The notes: generated from the sequence alone by a model not told the origin. 64,000 nt of DNA from Enoplosus armatus (GCF_043641665.1 NC_092182.1:21761241-21825240); one strand, 5' to 3'; positions 22,001 through 32,000 are shown, numbered from the stretch's first letter. Made by a program: numbers and translations.

Positions 22001-22357
22001 TTGAGAAGGTGGAACAATTGGCAACAATAAATCAGTGATTTCTTTAGAAGTACGTGGTTGGTTTCAGTTAATGTGAGATAATATACAGGTGTTGAAGTAT
22101 TGTGTATTACTGTCTTTGCAGATACTATTAGCAGATCTTTCTGGGGAGAAGGGGGAGAAGATCCGTCCTCGAAACCCCAACCAGGCGCGTCCCAGCACCC
22201 AGTGACTGTACACAGGACACCTCCTCTGACTTCCACTGCCGACGGGGCAGACAAACAGAGTGAAGCAGAGGTGGACTGTTTTCCCAGCCAATGCACACAG
22301 GACCACAGAAGTGCCTCTAATAGGACTAACCCTCAGGAGCATCCTGCTCCCTCATAG
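9910..22357 (+). CDS. lrig2: Leucine-rich repeats and immunoglobulin-like domains protein 2, complete
   Basis: Single-pass membrane protein; LRIG proteins modulate receptor tyrosine kinase and BMP signalling. Eighteen coding exons give 1064 residues: 9910-10097, 10964-11038, 11231-11365, 11902-12045, 12278-12421, 12737-12880, 13192-13335, 14940-15020, 15435-15506, 15711-15779, 17306-17469, 17785-18096, 18426-18707, 19139-19579, 19761-19913, 20358-20498, 21038-21307, 22122-22357. All junctions are GT-AG: phase 2 through the LRRs, phase 1 from the Ig exons on. Layout: signal peptide (1-24), LRRNT with CPAPCSC, 14 LRRs (about 63-399), LRRCT (399-453), three Ig domains (about 454-742), membrane span (about 760-784), tail to 1064. 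LRIG2 rather than LRIG1 or LRIG3 is indicated by the tail motifs [20 protein letters not shown] and [20 protein letters not shown] and by magi3 being next door. TAG at 9868-9870 closes the frame upstream of the ATG. Confidence 0.97.
10098..10963 (+). other. lrig2: lrig2 intron 1
   Basis: 0.87 kb separating exon 1 from the exon for LRR 2. It holds the inverted-repeat element copy B. I scanned it for a phase 2/2 exon of about 75 nt that would restore LRR 1 and found none. Confidence 0.7.
10396..10757. mobile_element. Inverted-repeat-ended element, copy B
   Basis: Ends agttgccagtttattagg (10397-10414) and, inverted, agtgccagtttatgagg (10740-10756). About 362 bp, no ORF, same family as 6564-6890. 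The body, including the block around caacagccctgcaataaatc, matches a repeat I know as common in percomorph genomes. Confidence 0.78.
10964..11038 (+). CDS. lrig2: lrig2 exon 2
   Basis: Residues 63-88, [20 protein letters not shown] then TSLSL. Equivalent to human LRR 2. Acceptor TTTCAG|CACCAT, donor CATT|GTAAGT, phase 2. Confidence 0.93.
11231..11365 (+). CDS. lrig2: lrig2 exon 3
   Basis: Residues 88-133, two LRRs including [20 protein letters not shown]. Acceptor ATTCAG|AGTCC, donor TATCT|GTAAGT, phase 2. Confidence 0.95.
11902..12045 (+). CDS. lrig2: lrig2 exon 4
   Basis: Residues 133-181, exactly 144 nt, two 24-residue LRRs starting [15 protein letters not shown]. Acceptor CATAG|GAATT, donor TTTCT|GTAAGT. 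Confidence 0.96.
12278..12421 (+). CDS. lrig2: lrig2 exon 5
   Basis: Residues 181-229, 144 nt, two LRRs with [20 protein letters not shown], nearly identical to human LRIG2. Acceptor TTGTAG|TGAAAT, donor AACT|GTAAGG. Confidence 0.96.
12737..12880 (+). CDS. lrig2: lrig2 exon 6
   Basis: Residues 229-277, 144 nt, two LRRs with [20 protein letters not shown]. Acceptor TCTCAG|AGAGCTG, donor AACT|GTGAGT. Confidence 0.96.
13192..13335 (+). CDS. lrig2: lrig2 exon 7
   Basis: Residues 277-325, 144 nt, two LRRs with [20 protein letters not shown]. Acceptor TGCAG|AGACTT, donor CCCT|GTAAGT. Confidence 0.96.
13336..14939 (+). other. lrig2: lrig2 intron 7
   Basis: 1.6 kb of intron without a recognised exon. 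A short (AT)n run occurs near 13965. Two ORFs inside it have no similarity that I recognise. Confidence 0.7.
14940..15020 (+). CDS. lrig2: lrig2 exon 8
   Basis: Residues 325-352, one longer LRR reading [20 protein letters not shown] then MKKLNTL. Acceptor TTTCAG|AGATAT, donor CACT|GTGAGG, 81 nt. Confidence 0.95.
15435..15506 (+). CDS. lrig2: lrig2 exon 9
   Basis: Residues 352-376, 72 nt, one LRR with [20 protein letters not shown]. Acceptor TTCCAG|AATCC, donor ACCT|GTGAGT. Confidence 0.95.
15711..15779 (+). CDS. lrig2: lrig2 exon 10
   Basis: Residues 376-399, the last [23 protein letters not shown]. Acceptor CTGCAG|GGACC, donor GTGTT|GTGAGT, 69 nt. Confidence 0.94.
15780..17305 (+). other. 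lrig2: lrig2 intron 10
   Basis: 1.5 kb between the LRR and LRRCT exons. No coding exon and no repeat that I could identify. Confidence 0.65.
17306..17469 (+). CDS. lrig2: lrig2 exon 11: LRRCT
   Basis: Residues 399-454. The C-terminal cysteine cap of the LRR array, with [18 protein letters not shown] and later CAHP and FVC. Acceptor TCTCAG|TGTCC. The donor TGTG|GTCAGT is weaker than consensus but fits phase 1. Confidence 0.94.
17785..18096 (+). CDS. lrig2: lrig2 exon 12: Ig domain 1
   Basis: Residues 454-558, one I-set Ig domain. Cysteines are in VTLSCVAS and YQCVVSN, the core tryptophan in TAWRKDG. Acceptor CCACAG|ATGAT, donor AATG|GTGAGG, phase 1 at both ends. Confidence 0.96.
18426..18707 (+). 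CDS. lrig2: lrig2 exon 13: Ig domain 2
   Basis: Residues 558-652. Contains [20 protein letters not shown], cysteines in LECAAEG and YSCTAQN, and tryptophan in IAWQKDG. Acceptor TTTCAG|AGCTG, donor CTGG|GTGAGT, phase 1 at both ends. Confidence 0.96.
19139..19579 (+). CDS. lrig2: lrig2 exon 14: Ig domain 3 and membrane span
   Basis: Residues 652-799. Ig 3 has cysteines in VLQCIAGG and YTCIMSN. The membrane span runs about 760-784 ([20 protein letters not shown] region), followed by the basic stop-transfer HMRRK. Acceptor TTCCAG|AAACT, donor ACAG|GTCAGC, phase 1. Confidence 0.96.
19761..19913 (+). CDS. lrig2: lrig2 exon 15: juxtamembrane tail
   Basis: Residues 799-850, with [20 protein letters not shown], conserved across LRIG paralogues. 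Acceptor TTCCAG|ATGAG, donor GATG|GTGAGT, phase 1. Confidence 0.95.
19983..20145. repeat. Repeat shared with the palindrome at 50.9 kb
   Basis: In lrig2 intron 15. Shares caaccaacgccagatccatg, cagctagctggctaa and tgcctgccttgcatc-like blocks in the same order with 50955-51100. It is one arm only; no inverted partner is nearby. Confidence 0.75.
20358..20498 (+). CDS. lrig2: lrig2 exon 16: tail exon not in human LRIG2
   Basis: Residues 850-897, beginning [19 protein letters not shown], then a cysteine- and glycine-rich stretch. 141 nt with phase 1 at both ends, so it can be skipped in frame. Human LRIG2, as I remember it, goes directly from HKGTDG to the [13 protein letters not shown] exon. Acceptor TCCCAG|GTGTG, donor ACAG|GTTAGT. 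Confidence 0.85.
20499..21037 (+). other. lrig2: lrig2 intron 16
   Basis: 540 bp, A/T-rich around 20700-20900. No recognised feature. Confidence 0.6.
21038..21307 (+). CDS. lrig2: lrig2 exon 17: conserved tail block
   Basis: Residues 897-987, with [20 protein letters not shown], the LRIG2 tail signature, then [13 protein letters not shown]. Acceptor TGCCAG|GTGGT, donor AATG|GTGAGA, phase 1. Confidence 0.96.
21308..22121 (+). other. lrig2: lrig2 intron 17, with a diverged repeat
   Basis: 0.8 kb. The stretch 21735-22060 resembles the interspersed repeat described at 40815-41125: it has the ggctacaactaac start and a later cacatttgagaagg block. The match is weak. Confidence 0.4.
22122..22357 (+). 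CDS. lrig2: lrig2 exon 18: C-terminus and stop
   Basis: Residues 987-1064, then TAG at 22355-22357. The C-terminus is low-complexity and diverged from mammals. Acceptor TTGCAG|ATACT restores phase 1. Confidence 0.9.
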
Positions 22358-24845
22358 GTCCTTACACTCCACCCACGTTCTGCCTCTGGCTCCTCGTTGC
22401 TGCACCCCCCTCTCCTCTTCACCCACTACCTCCAAAGAGACTCCTCACATTCTGCCAAAGATGCTCTCTTGTATGTTTACATTCCCCTTTCACTCAAGAG
22501 GACATGCTCACATTCTCCACTGTGGAAAGACTGTTGTGTCAGACTGGAGAAATGGGCTGGTGATTAAAGTGACCTCCTCCTTGACGCCTCCACCTCTGCA
22601 GGACCTTTTACTCCCACGTCCTCCACTCTCCTTTGTTCTCTTTTTAGAGAAAGCTATGAATGTATGCTTTAAAGAGCCATGTCGGATGCTGCCACGAGAG
22701 AATGCCAAGACATGGTTGAGTCTTTACGAGCTCTCTCCTCCGTCCCTGCTGCTGCTGTGGGGCTGAAATATTGAGCCAGTGCACGTCACACTGGCAGTCT
22801 CATCATTCCTGGTACAGACACCTGTTGGAGTAGCCTACATGACTTTGGTAGAAATTACAAACCACCTATTCCCAAGTGGGGAACAGGGGGGTTTAAACAG
22901 GGGACAATTGTAGTTCCCTGACCAGCAGTTTGTGGTTGTTAATATAGGAAAGACCATTGAAAACAAACGTCCCACATTCCCACAGCCATCCCGACGGACT
23001 CAAAACTATGCTAACAAGTATCCCGTTATGCAAATCCCAGAGACAGTGACACCAAACTGTGGTGTATATTATGAATATATATATGAATATATCCTATATC
23101 ATCTTTATCTGATCTTGTTTTTGTCCTACGTCAAATGCAATGTTCATTCCTTCATTTTATGTCTTTGTAATGAGAAAAGGTTTGGAGAGAAGGCGTACTA
23201 TCTTTTGCACATGTGACAATCATGGTTTTGCTGGCTATTTTCTAATGGTTGTCTATCGGATGGCCTTTTTTTAACAAGCATTCTCAGTAACCTCCATCAG
23301 GTGACATTATGGTTTATATATACAGTATGCACTGATTTGTTCCCTTTTGTCATATCTTACAGGCACTTAATTTAATGGTGGTAAACTTTATATGCAGTGT
23401 GCATGCTGTTTTACATTGTGAGGATTTATCATCACAGTTTTATCTCAAAAGGTTCATGATCCTTCCGTAGATATTAAGTCTAGGTTTTCACTTGGGACTG
23501 TGAAATATGAGAATGTATTGTATTATTTTATACATGTATGTATGTATGTATGTATGTATGTAAGTATGTATTTGTACATAAGGCTAGTAATCTATTAAAT
23601 TCCATGTCCTACTAGTCCATTTGCAGAGATGTTTGAGACATACGCTGCAGTAATTTTAAGCCTCTATTTTCCCGGTGTATGTTCCCTGAAGTTTTTACAT
23701 GTTGGTTCAGGTAACAGGATGAACACATTTCCTTAAGAAGTGGGTGTTATTTCCCTCATAACTGAAAGACAGTAAACAAACACAAACTGTACTGTTTCCA
23801 AATGTCAGCTATTCATTTGCGTTGAGGATTTGAAAATGAGAACGGTGTTCTCGGGAGATGTCATGAGTTGTCCTTTTAAAAATCCTCTTGATTATTGCAC
23901 TTCAGAGTTGCTCCATTGATTCAACTGTGTGGTCGTTTGGATTTGTCAACATGACAAGTTGAAAGTTTAATTTTGTTACCGTCATTCCGGTTATCTTGAT
24001 AATCAGCACTGCTACATTCTGCTCTTTAATGTCTGTCTAAGAAAGGATTTGTCATGTTCCTTTCCTCCCCTCTTTCGAAGTGGTACACTGAGTGTTCGAG
24101 GGTACTGAGTCCAGACTCTAAAAATCAATAATGCTGAATCTTCAGTGAAAATGTGTGATGGTGTAGCATGATGCTAGATTTCCAACACATTTTAATCAAT
24201 AATTACTCAAAACTACATGACTACATGTATGTGCGAACGGTATCGGTACACCTCCACCTCCTCAGCGGTACGTGCAGATCTCTTTTGGTTCAAACTTGTT
24301 TTCATATTTTGTTAATGGCGCTTGCCTTTGATTGCCAGATCAGCACATTCCAAGCCCTTCCCTCTGCATTGCCCAGCCAGTTTATTCCTAAGTGTTATTT
24401 TCCAAGCCAAGATTAAAACCAACATGACTTTCCTGGGTTCCTCTGCATTTTGACACACTCCTTGCTTTTTTTTGTTCTTGTTTCTTGTGTGTTTTGACTG
24501 TTGTGTGTAACCCCTTTTTGAGCGATTGAGAAATTTGAAGTCATCCTAATGGAGCTACATGTCCATATTTTCTGCCAACACAGCGTAAAAATAATCTGCA
24601 TTTGTATTGTTTTATTCTCTGAACGTCCTTTTATGACTTTATACCAAAGTTTAGCAGTAGCTGCTCTGGCAATATCCAATGCTGCTTTTTTTTTTCTTTT
24701 TTTCTTTGTATTGGTGAAGTTTTGCATCTTGTTTTCATTAGTATTTTTGGACCTTGTTTGCCTGTAAATTCTGTAAAGCATGTCTAAAGAGCCTTTTTGT
24801 TACGTAGCCATTACTCAAACATTAAACATGAATTCTGATCATTGG
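22358..24845 (+). other. lrig2: lrig2 3' untranslated region (inferred)
   Basis: About 2.5 kb of non-coding sequence follows the stop. A poly(A) signal ATTAAA is at 24821-24826 followed by G/T-rich sequence, and another ATTAAA lies near 23594. A Pumilio-type element TGTACATA is at 23573-23580. The end is inferred; an upstream poly(A) site could be used instead. Confidence 0.5.
23534..23571 (+). repeat. (ATGT)n tetranucleotide repeat
   Basis: About nine ATGT units, one interrupted, inside the presumed lrig2 3' UTR. Confidence 0.9.
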
Positions 24846-26640
24846 GTTTGGATCATGAATGTCTGCCTCAACACTTCTTTTAGGTAGAAATAGGATTGTT
24901 ATTATCAGTCAAGCTTGTTTATTAAGCTGATTATTTTCTTGACTGGTCGTTTTGTCTGTAAAAAGTCCAGAAAAGTGACACATTTATAGTGTTTGTTTTG
25001 TCCAAAATCCAAAGAAAATGAATTTACGATGATATATAACGGAGAGGCAGGAAATGCTCACATTTTTGCTTGTAAAATGACTAAAATCGCCGATCGTTTA
25101 TCAAAATAGTTAATTTTGTGTCGACGATGGTGTCTGTCTTCACTGACAGTAGGATGGCATGAAGAAAAATGAGAGAAAATGTTCTTGCAGGATTTGATTT
25201 TGGTTACATGTAATTCCGGAGGCAGGGGTCTTAACCACAACATGATTTCTGGGCACACCATGGAATGATTTAAAAGGCCAAGCCATCTATAATCTGGATT
25301 TAGTCATGTCAAGCCAACACAAAGCCAGCTAATATGGGCCTTAAAAAACTGTTAGTCCATCATCAGTCATGACGTTAAGAAAAAGACTTCATTTTTTAAA
25401 GTCCCTCCTCCATAAATCCAGTGGAATCCCAGGAAACATTGGATACGAGTTGAATCCAACAGTCCTTCAGCCTTTTAAAGTCTGCAGTTTGTTTGGATCC
25501 CTGGTCCCCATCAAAGACATGATAGCATTGTTAATCATCCTCTACAAGGTGATGAATTATTCAGCACAATGTCCAGGGTGGCAACTCTGTATTTAAACGC
25601 AGACTTCTGATGCATCACACACAGAGAACAGAAACTACTGCTGCTTCATAAACACTACAGAGGGCGTGTTCCCTGCTTCCAGTTATAGAGTTAATTAACT
25701 CGACTGCATGGCGCTGACATATGACTGCCCTGTGAGTCAACAAGCCCAAATCGTCAAAATCCATCATGCTGTATCGGAGAGGTTTTGGCAAAAGGAAGCT
25801 GTGCATCATTTATAACATGCTGTGAAACATGACTAGTAATCTCCAGAGATGAAGTGACATTTACAGAGTTTAATTAACTTCAACTGCTACACTTAAACAC
25901 CACTTCAGTTTGGCATCACTTTGAATTTTTCATCCAGCTCCAGTAACATTTTGTCATGACACCAGCATTTAAAGACAAAGGATACCAGCACACGCGTGCC
26001 TTTATAACAACGTATGAGCTCAGATGAAACCTGTGCGCTCAGGCCATGAAATGTGTAGGCTTTGCATGTAGGCGGGAGTACAGTTTCCCCCTGAATAAAA
26101 GGTCAGATGTTCAGCTCTAGACCTACTTAAATGATGGTAATGTATGCATGGACACAGTACTAAGGCTACTGCAAGCCTTCTGTATAAACAGTTGGAAAAC
26201 AAAGCTGTAGATAATTGATAATTGGCGATTCAATCAATAGAAGCATCGCCCTGTTGGTCATGCGTGGGTAAATGCGGTTGAATGCGGTCAAGCGTGATGG
26301 CTCCGTATGAAGGTATGCAAGTGTGAATGAAAGACCTCCGGGAGGGATGAACTGGAGCAGGAAATTGTTTGGATTTCTCTGCTTGTGTCAGTAGGTGGCG
26401 CTGTGGAGACGCTTGAACCGGAGCGTCCCCAATAATACTCCCCCCTCTCTAAGCAAATTAAGAGTCTTAATTAGGTGTAATTTGTTTTGCACGCTTGATA
26501 TTAGGATTACATGCTCGGTGTATTCTTAGTTTCTCGTATATGTTTCACTTGTTCTGCCTGATATTCAAGTCCCGTCAATGTTAAAGCATGCAGATAAACA
26601 CTGCTGTTATTAGGCAGGGACTAAAATGACATTAAGTTAC
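24846..26640. other. lrig2-magi3 intergenic region
   Basis: 1.8 kb between the presumed end of lrig2 and the magi3 promoter. It includes a fragment of the interspersed repeat at 24895-25130. ORFs here are short and unrecognised. Confidence 0.6.
24895..25130. repeat. Interspersed repeat fragment (same family as 40815-41125)
   Basis: Contains gattattttcttgactggtc, the tttgttttgtccaaa block and tttatcaaaatagttaattt, the landmarks of a repeat I recall as very common in teleosts. Diverged and probably truncated. Confidence 0.6.
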
Positions 26641-26662
26641 AGTGAACATCGCTGGACTCATA

Positions 26663-26664
<2 letters not shown>

Positions 26665-26706
<42 letters not shown>
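26665..26706 (+). repeat. (GT)21 microsatellite
   Basis: Uninterrupted GT tract just upstream of the G/C-rich magi3 promoter region. Confidence 0.97.
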
Positions 26707-26708
<2 letters not shown>

Positions 26709-26729
26709 ATTTAGTACCACGACACACCG

Positions 26730-27449
26730 GAGGATGGAGCCAGCACGAGCGTCCAGACAACTCCGCTGCCGTTGAGCGTAAAAGGGGCGTTTCGGAGCCT
26801 GGCAACAGCTCCCGTGGCGGTGCCAGGTGTGTTCAAACCTGTAGCGGACAAACGCTCGCAGATGTCTCTCAGCTCAGTCACCACGGGCCGGATCTCAACG
26901 GCACAAACCGCCGCCCGGTGATCGCTGCCGCCCGTCTGTTTTCAGCCTGCCCACAGGTAGAAGGGATTTCTCGTTGACGCACTACATTTCAGCGACAGAC
27001 ACTCCACAATCTACCGCCGAGTGAGTATAATACTCTCTGTTTACATTTTGTTTTGACCGCTGGGCGTCGGGAGGGTCCCCCGGAGACGAAGCAAAGCGCG
27101 GATACGGTTCCAGAGTAGCGATGGAGAGCACAAAACCCGAATTGTTCCCCTTTTAACCCGCTTGCCGCCATCAACTCTCTCTGTTTTACGCACAAGGAGC
27201 GCTTGGATTTATTGCAACCCAGGCGACCGTGCGCACACCGGAGCATAAGCCCGTGGGATGACAGACCTCGGCGGCAGATTCCCGGGTGAAAATCAGCCTC
27301 CTAAATGTCAGGAAGATGAAATCCCCAGCAGCTCGGGAGAATAACTCAGGAGGGTTTATTAGGCCGCGTCACTTCGCGTTCATTTAACGGCAGCAAAGCG
27401 AGGCGACTGTAACTAGTTAGATCGTCACTTGTTCGAAAAGGGAGTAACC
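26730..27449 (+). promoter_or_regulatory. magi3: magi3 CpG-rich promoter and 5' UTR
   Basis: A stretch noticeably richer in G+C and CpG than its surroundings leads into the magi3 start codon. No TATA box is evident. The transcription start cannot be fixed by reading. An in-frame TAG at 27414-27416 separates the 5' UTR from the coding frame. Confidence 0.6.
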
Positions 27450-27756
27450 ATGTCCAGAACACTGAAGAAGAAGAAACACTGGTCCAGTAAAGTGGTGGAG
27501 TGCGCGGTGTCATGGGGGAACCTGGGGGACTTTGGCTCCGTGGTGGAGGTCCTGGGAGGAGCAGAGCTGGGACAGTTCCCCCACCTGGGCCAGATGAAGC
27601 TGGACGTGCTGGTGTGTCACGTCGGGAAGCTGCCCTACTACGGGGACGTCTTGCTGGAGGTGAACGGGACGCCCGTCAGTGGACTTACAAACCGTGACAC
27701 CCTGGCTGTCATACGCCACTTTCGGGAGCCGATTCGCTTGAAGACGGTCAAACCAG
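27450..27756 (+). CDS. magi3: MAGI3 (membrane-associated guanylate kinase, WW and PDZ), coding exon 1, rest missing
   Basis: MAGI3 is a scaffold at epithelial junctions and synapses that binds PTEN and receptor tails through WW and PDZ domains. This exon encodes residues 1-103, the N-terminal PDZ region: it starts [11 protein letters not shown] and has [20 protein letters not shown] followed by [16 protein letters not shown], nearly identical to mammalian MAGI3 and clearly different from MAGI1 and MAGI2. The central stretch before [11 protein letters not shown] is diverged. The start is the only ATG after an in-frame stop at 27414. The donor CCAG|GTGCGT is phase 1, as expected before the guanylate-kinase exon. 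Remaining exons lie past the right edge. Adjacency to lrig2 matches the human order. Confidence 0.95.
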
Positions 27757-28698
27757 GTGCGTCCCCTGCTTTCTCTTCACACCCGCTGTTGTCACCTGAG
27801 CTCTGTTTGTAAGATGAGCGTTTTGATATGTGGCACCACTATAAAACACAGCAACCCTCGTGATTATGCACACCCACAAATGTAGGGATCAACAGAAACA
27901 CTGGTACCCATTACTGCCAGTCTGAGATTACCTCAAGACAAACATCCTCAAATTAATATTCAGATGATGAATGTATAGATGTATCCCCACAGACTGCCCT
28001 CATATAACTTACAGCAGAGTTATATGTCTCCCTGTGATGTATGGCTGCATACATGTCAGCTAAAGTTGTCTACCCACCACTACATCCCTGCTCACTAACT
28101 AAAGCTATCCCAGACTTCCACTGTCAACTTCCTACTGTCCCATACCATCTAATTGGCCAATTCTCTCCCCACTTCCTCATGGAGATCGAACAGTGATAAT
28201 GGTAATAATGGCATGTAGCCCAGTTGGAGCCTTCCAGGCTAAGTGCACTTACATGCATAGAAATGAGGCCTAATCACATCCTCCATTATTCAGACTACTC
28301 TGCTACCCATTGGCCACAGGAGCTGGAGTGGTTAGCTGTGTTGCATCCCATTGTACCATCATTCCACGTCCAGCTCTCCGAGGATGCTGGCTGCAACATC
28401 CAAACACTCTGATAATGAGGGGCAATAGCTGAGAGGGCTTGGTGATGCTGCTGCTGTATTGTAGTGGTTCTGACCCAAGCTGAGGTCTTCAGGTGAGGGG
28501 TGTTATGGGTACTGGAGTTACAGTTGTGTGTTTATGGGCGAGGGAGATGACAGTTTGCTTGTATGCTGGAGCTGAAATGTCTGATCAACAAATGAGACTG
28601 TTCAAAAGGTTACATCAGCAGCATCAGCAGCTGAGTCCCAGGACCTCAGGCCAAGATCCCTGAAGATCAGCTGTAATGTGTGCACATGCATACTTCTG

Positions 28699-28724
28699 GT
28701 GTGTGTGTGTGTGTGTGTGTGTGT
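28699..28724 (+). repeat. (GT)13 microsatellite
   Basis: Uninterrupted GT dinucleotides. Confidence 0.95.
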
Positions 28725-28863
28725 AGTCATTCCTAGTTTTCCTGCATTTTTTTAATTCATATTTTATGGAATTTTATATCTTTTATAAGCAAACAAGAGA
28801 TGAATGGAAAAATGTTTGCCTAGATTTATGAGTCCGTTGCCTCTTAGTGTGCATGCACATGAC

Positions 28864-28864
<1 letters not shown>

Positions 28865-28916
<52 letters not shown>
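28865..28916 (+). repeat. (GT)26 microsatellite
   Basis: Uninterrupted tract of 52 bases, among the longest pure dinucleotide runs in the window. Confidence 0.97.
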
Positions 28917-28917
<1 letters not shown>

Positions 28918-29006
28918 ATGGCTCTACACTCCCCAGAGCTCCTAACACCACACTCTCTGCCCCACTAACCAAGGATGATTAATAAAGGGCATGGAGGAAC
29001 GAGAGA

Positions 29007-29040
<34 letters not shown>

Positions 29041-29074
29041 CAAAGAAACAGAGGGAGAGAGAGAGAGAGAGAGA
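29007..29074 (+). repeat. (GA)n purine-rich tract
   Basis: Two GA runs (about 29012-29040 and 29055-29074) joined by an almost pure purine spacer, about 90 bases after the (GT)26 tract. Confidence 0.93.
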
Positions 29075-32000
29075 CATAAAGGGAGATGGGGAGAAAATCT
29101 GCTCTGCCTTTGGCTCCAGGCTTAACTCCCACGCGAGGCTTTTATTTTTTTTTGCTCTTTAAAGCTCACAGGGAAGTAATAGGTGGCAAAGATGGCAAAA
29201 TTTGTCATCACCTATTTCTTCACTGTCAGTCTCACCAGTCTGCCCTGGATGTCCATATTCGTTTTCGGTCATATGTAAGGTCACCACCAGAGTGGATCAG
29301 CTCTTCCATGTTCTGTTTGAAAAGAGGCCTCACAAATCCCCCCTGGCATCAGCATACAGATGGGGTTGTTATATTGTATGATTACGTATTGTGCGCGTCT
29401 GCACTGTGTGTATACATTCCTGTGTGGTAGCCTCATGTTTAATTCACACCTCTTGCATAATTGAGTTAGCGAGTGGATTTTCTCCACTCTGATGGAGTCA
29501 GTGGGGCCTAGAGGATCAGCTGTTACCAGGAAGGCCGGGAAGCTGCGGTGACATGATGGCGGCCGGCAGCGACGGACGGGGTCTACCAGATGTTTCCCCG
29601 TGCTCGTCCCAAGATCTTCTTGCGCTCTGCCTGCCTTGCCCTCTGGAGCTGGTGGGCATCCCGTGCTGCTGCTGGCAGCTGGGGCGGAGCGAGGAGGGAG
29701 GAGAGAAGAGAGAGTGCAGAGATGCAAAAGCAGAAATGGGGATTTGAGGCGAGGATAGAGAGAGAGAGACAGAATGCAAGATGCAAGTCTCTATGGAAGC
29801 TATTATCTATCTCAGCTATTGATCGAAAGGAATGTGAGCTGAAAGAGCTGCATGCGGCACTTCACTTACTTTTCTATTGCTGCTTCTGGTGCATCATATG
29901 TTCTCTAGGGACTGCCAAGACTCTTCTCTCACATGCATACATCCTCACATACATTCCCTCTTGCTGCTTTTGAGATGAAGAAGTTCACTCTAAGCCTACG
30001 CCAAGATTTCATGATATACCGTGAGGTGGATGTTCCCATTTCCCTGGTATCTTTGATTAAGCTGGTAGATGCCTCTATTAAAAGGTCTGTGCTCGGTACA
30101 GGAATCTATTTCTGCCAGTACCCCCAGCTAAGGAACGGAAAAGATGCCTGATGAAAAGGCTCATGAATGGCATCCCAGAATTCCTTTTCCGCTGCTCAGT
30201 TATTTTCTGCTGTGCCTCTTATATGTTTGCAGCTTCAATCACTGTGCAATCAAAACATACATACATACAACCTGTAGCCATTTATATGCAGCTGAATGGA
30301 TGATGACTCCGACATGAAATGAATAATTTCTCAGTGCAGTAGACGGTGGAGCCAGTGCATAAAGCTGTCTTTCTTCTTTTGTGTGATTAACATTAGCTGT
30401 GAGAATGTATGAAACACATGTAAACAAGCCCTCTCTTTTAAAATTGATGTCCCTGCTTCGACAACCCTTTGTGTCTCTGTTAGACAGTTGGAATTAGTTT
30501 TATGATTGCGGATTGCAGGTATGTTTGAATGGAATTGTAATTAATCAAAATACTCAAACACCTTTGGGATGTGTGAGTAACAGCATTGTAATTGGAAGAT
30601 GTTTATTGATTTTAATGGTTGATAATTGTTGGTGTGATAATGAGAATCTGTCAAGTCTGCAGAATGGCCTACTACATCTGTTTCTGTAAGTTTCAGAGGC
30701 AAATTGTGTTGTTAATTATCTTTGAATTCAGTCACGTTGTCAAATTGAATAATTAAGTTTGTATAAAGCAGCAGTGGATTCTGCCATTGATAACAATTTG
30801 TTGCCTACTCTAGATTACATTTTGTGTTACCTGCTTCTGCTCTCACATCGGCATATTTTCCATTACCTGCTGATCATGCCAATAGAGAAGAATACAGAGT
30901 GACATGAGCCCCTAAGCCCGTGAATCAAACGGCAATAGTGAGTGTGGGTTAATCACATTAATGCACCTCTCATATCAGGAAGTGCCTCTCAATAGAATCA
31001 TCCTCTTGACAGGCGATGTTTTGTCACTGAAAAGAGATTTGCAGTTGGCTGCAAAAAAAAAAAAAAAAGAGGGGATTCATGAGAGCCAGAGTGGGAATAC
31101 AGCAGCCCAGAGAGCCTGGTCAAAATAACTAGAGACATCTGCTCTCGCCTTAGAGATGTTTCTGACAATCAGCTGAATGGAGCAGGAGAGCCGTCACGTA
31201 CACCGCTCCTTTGGCACGGAACTCATAACAAAGTAATGTAAGGATGAATGAGTGTTTTTTTTAATGCAGATTCAATAAGATGTCAGCTTTGTTTTGTTTT
31301 GCTAAGATCTGTTTAGGTTTGGGCACTGGTCCCGCTCCTCTGCCATTGGATTATTGACTGTTTGGTGCTTATGCAGCTACTTTTGCGCCTCTTTGTGATT
31401 TTAATTGCGCTGTTGCCTAGTGTGCACGTTAATGTATGTTGCCTACAACTGTCTTCATACTGTTTTCAGGGCCAGGCGTCCTTTGGAAAAAAACATTCTT
31501 AATCTGCCAACTGGCTAGAATTAACAAACAGATGCAGATAAAATGATTACTGTACACACAATGAACTGTAGGTGGTAGTGAATTCTCATGTGCCTTAATA
31601 ATAATTTAAAATGTTGGTAACACGGAAATAAAAGATGAAACTTGGCAAACCTCTGCTAGACACTTGAAACATAAGAATAATATTGCATCAGCCATTCTTC
31701 TGCTGCTTATTTATTGAAACACCACAGCTCTGTGTTTTTGTATGTTTCAGCCCATTAACTGCAAATATGTATACTCTATATTACTGCTGACCATTTTCTA
31801 AAGGACGCTTTGTATTTTAGATTTCACAATGTGTTTTTCCTACGTCTACCGTTCTCAGTTCATTTCACTACAATATGAAAATCATCCAGCAGAACTTTCC
31901 TTTAGGTCATCCATCACAGTGAATACCGTGCCTGCTTTTATTGTTGTCATAGTTATCACTGTATGGCAGTAAAGTATTTTCCACTCACAACTGCACTTCC

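Noticed and set aside
22260..22766. 168-codon ORF overlapping the end of lrig2
   Set aside because: Alternate frame of exon 18 extending into the 3' UTR; the true frame stops at 22357.
28865..28916. Regular repeats suggesting a CRISPR array
   Set aside because: Simple dinucleotide tract without spacers, in a vertebrate genome.
29281..29727. 148-codon minus-strand ORF in the G/C-rich patch
   Set aside because: Low-complexity composition, overlapping ORFs in other frames, no domain.
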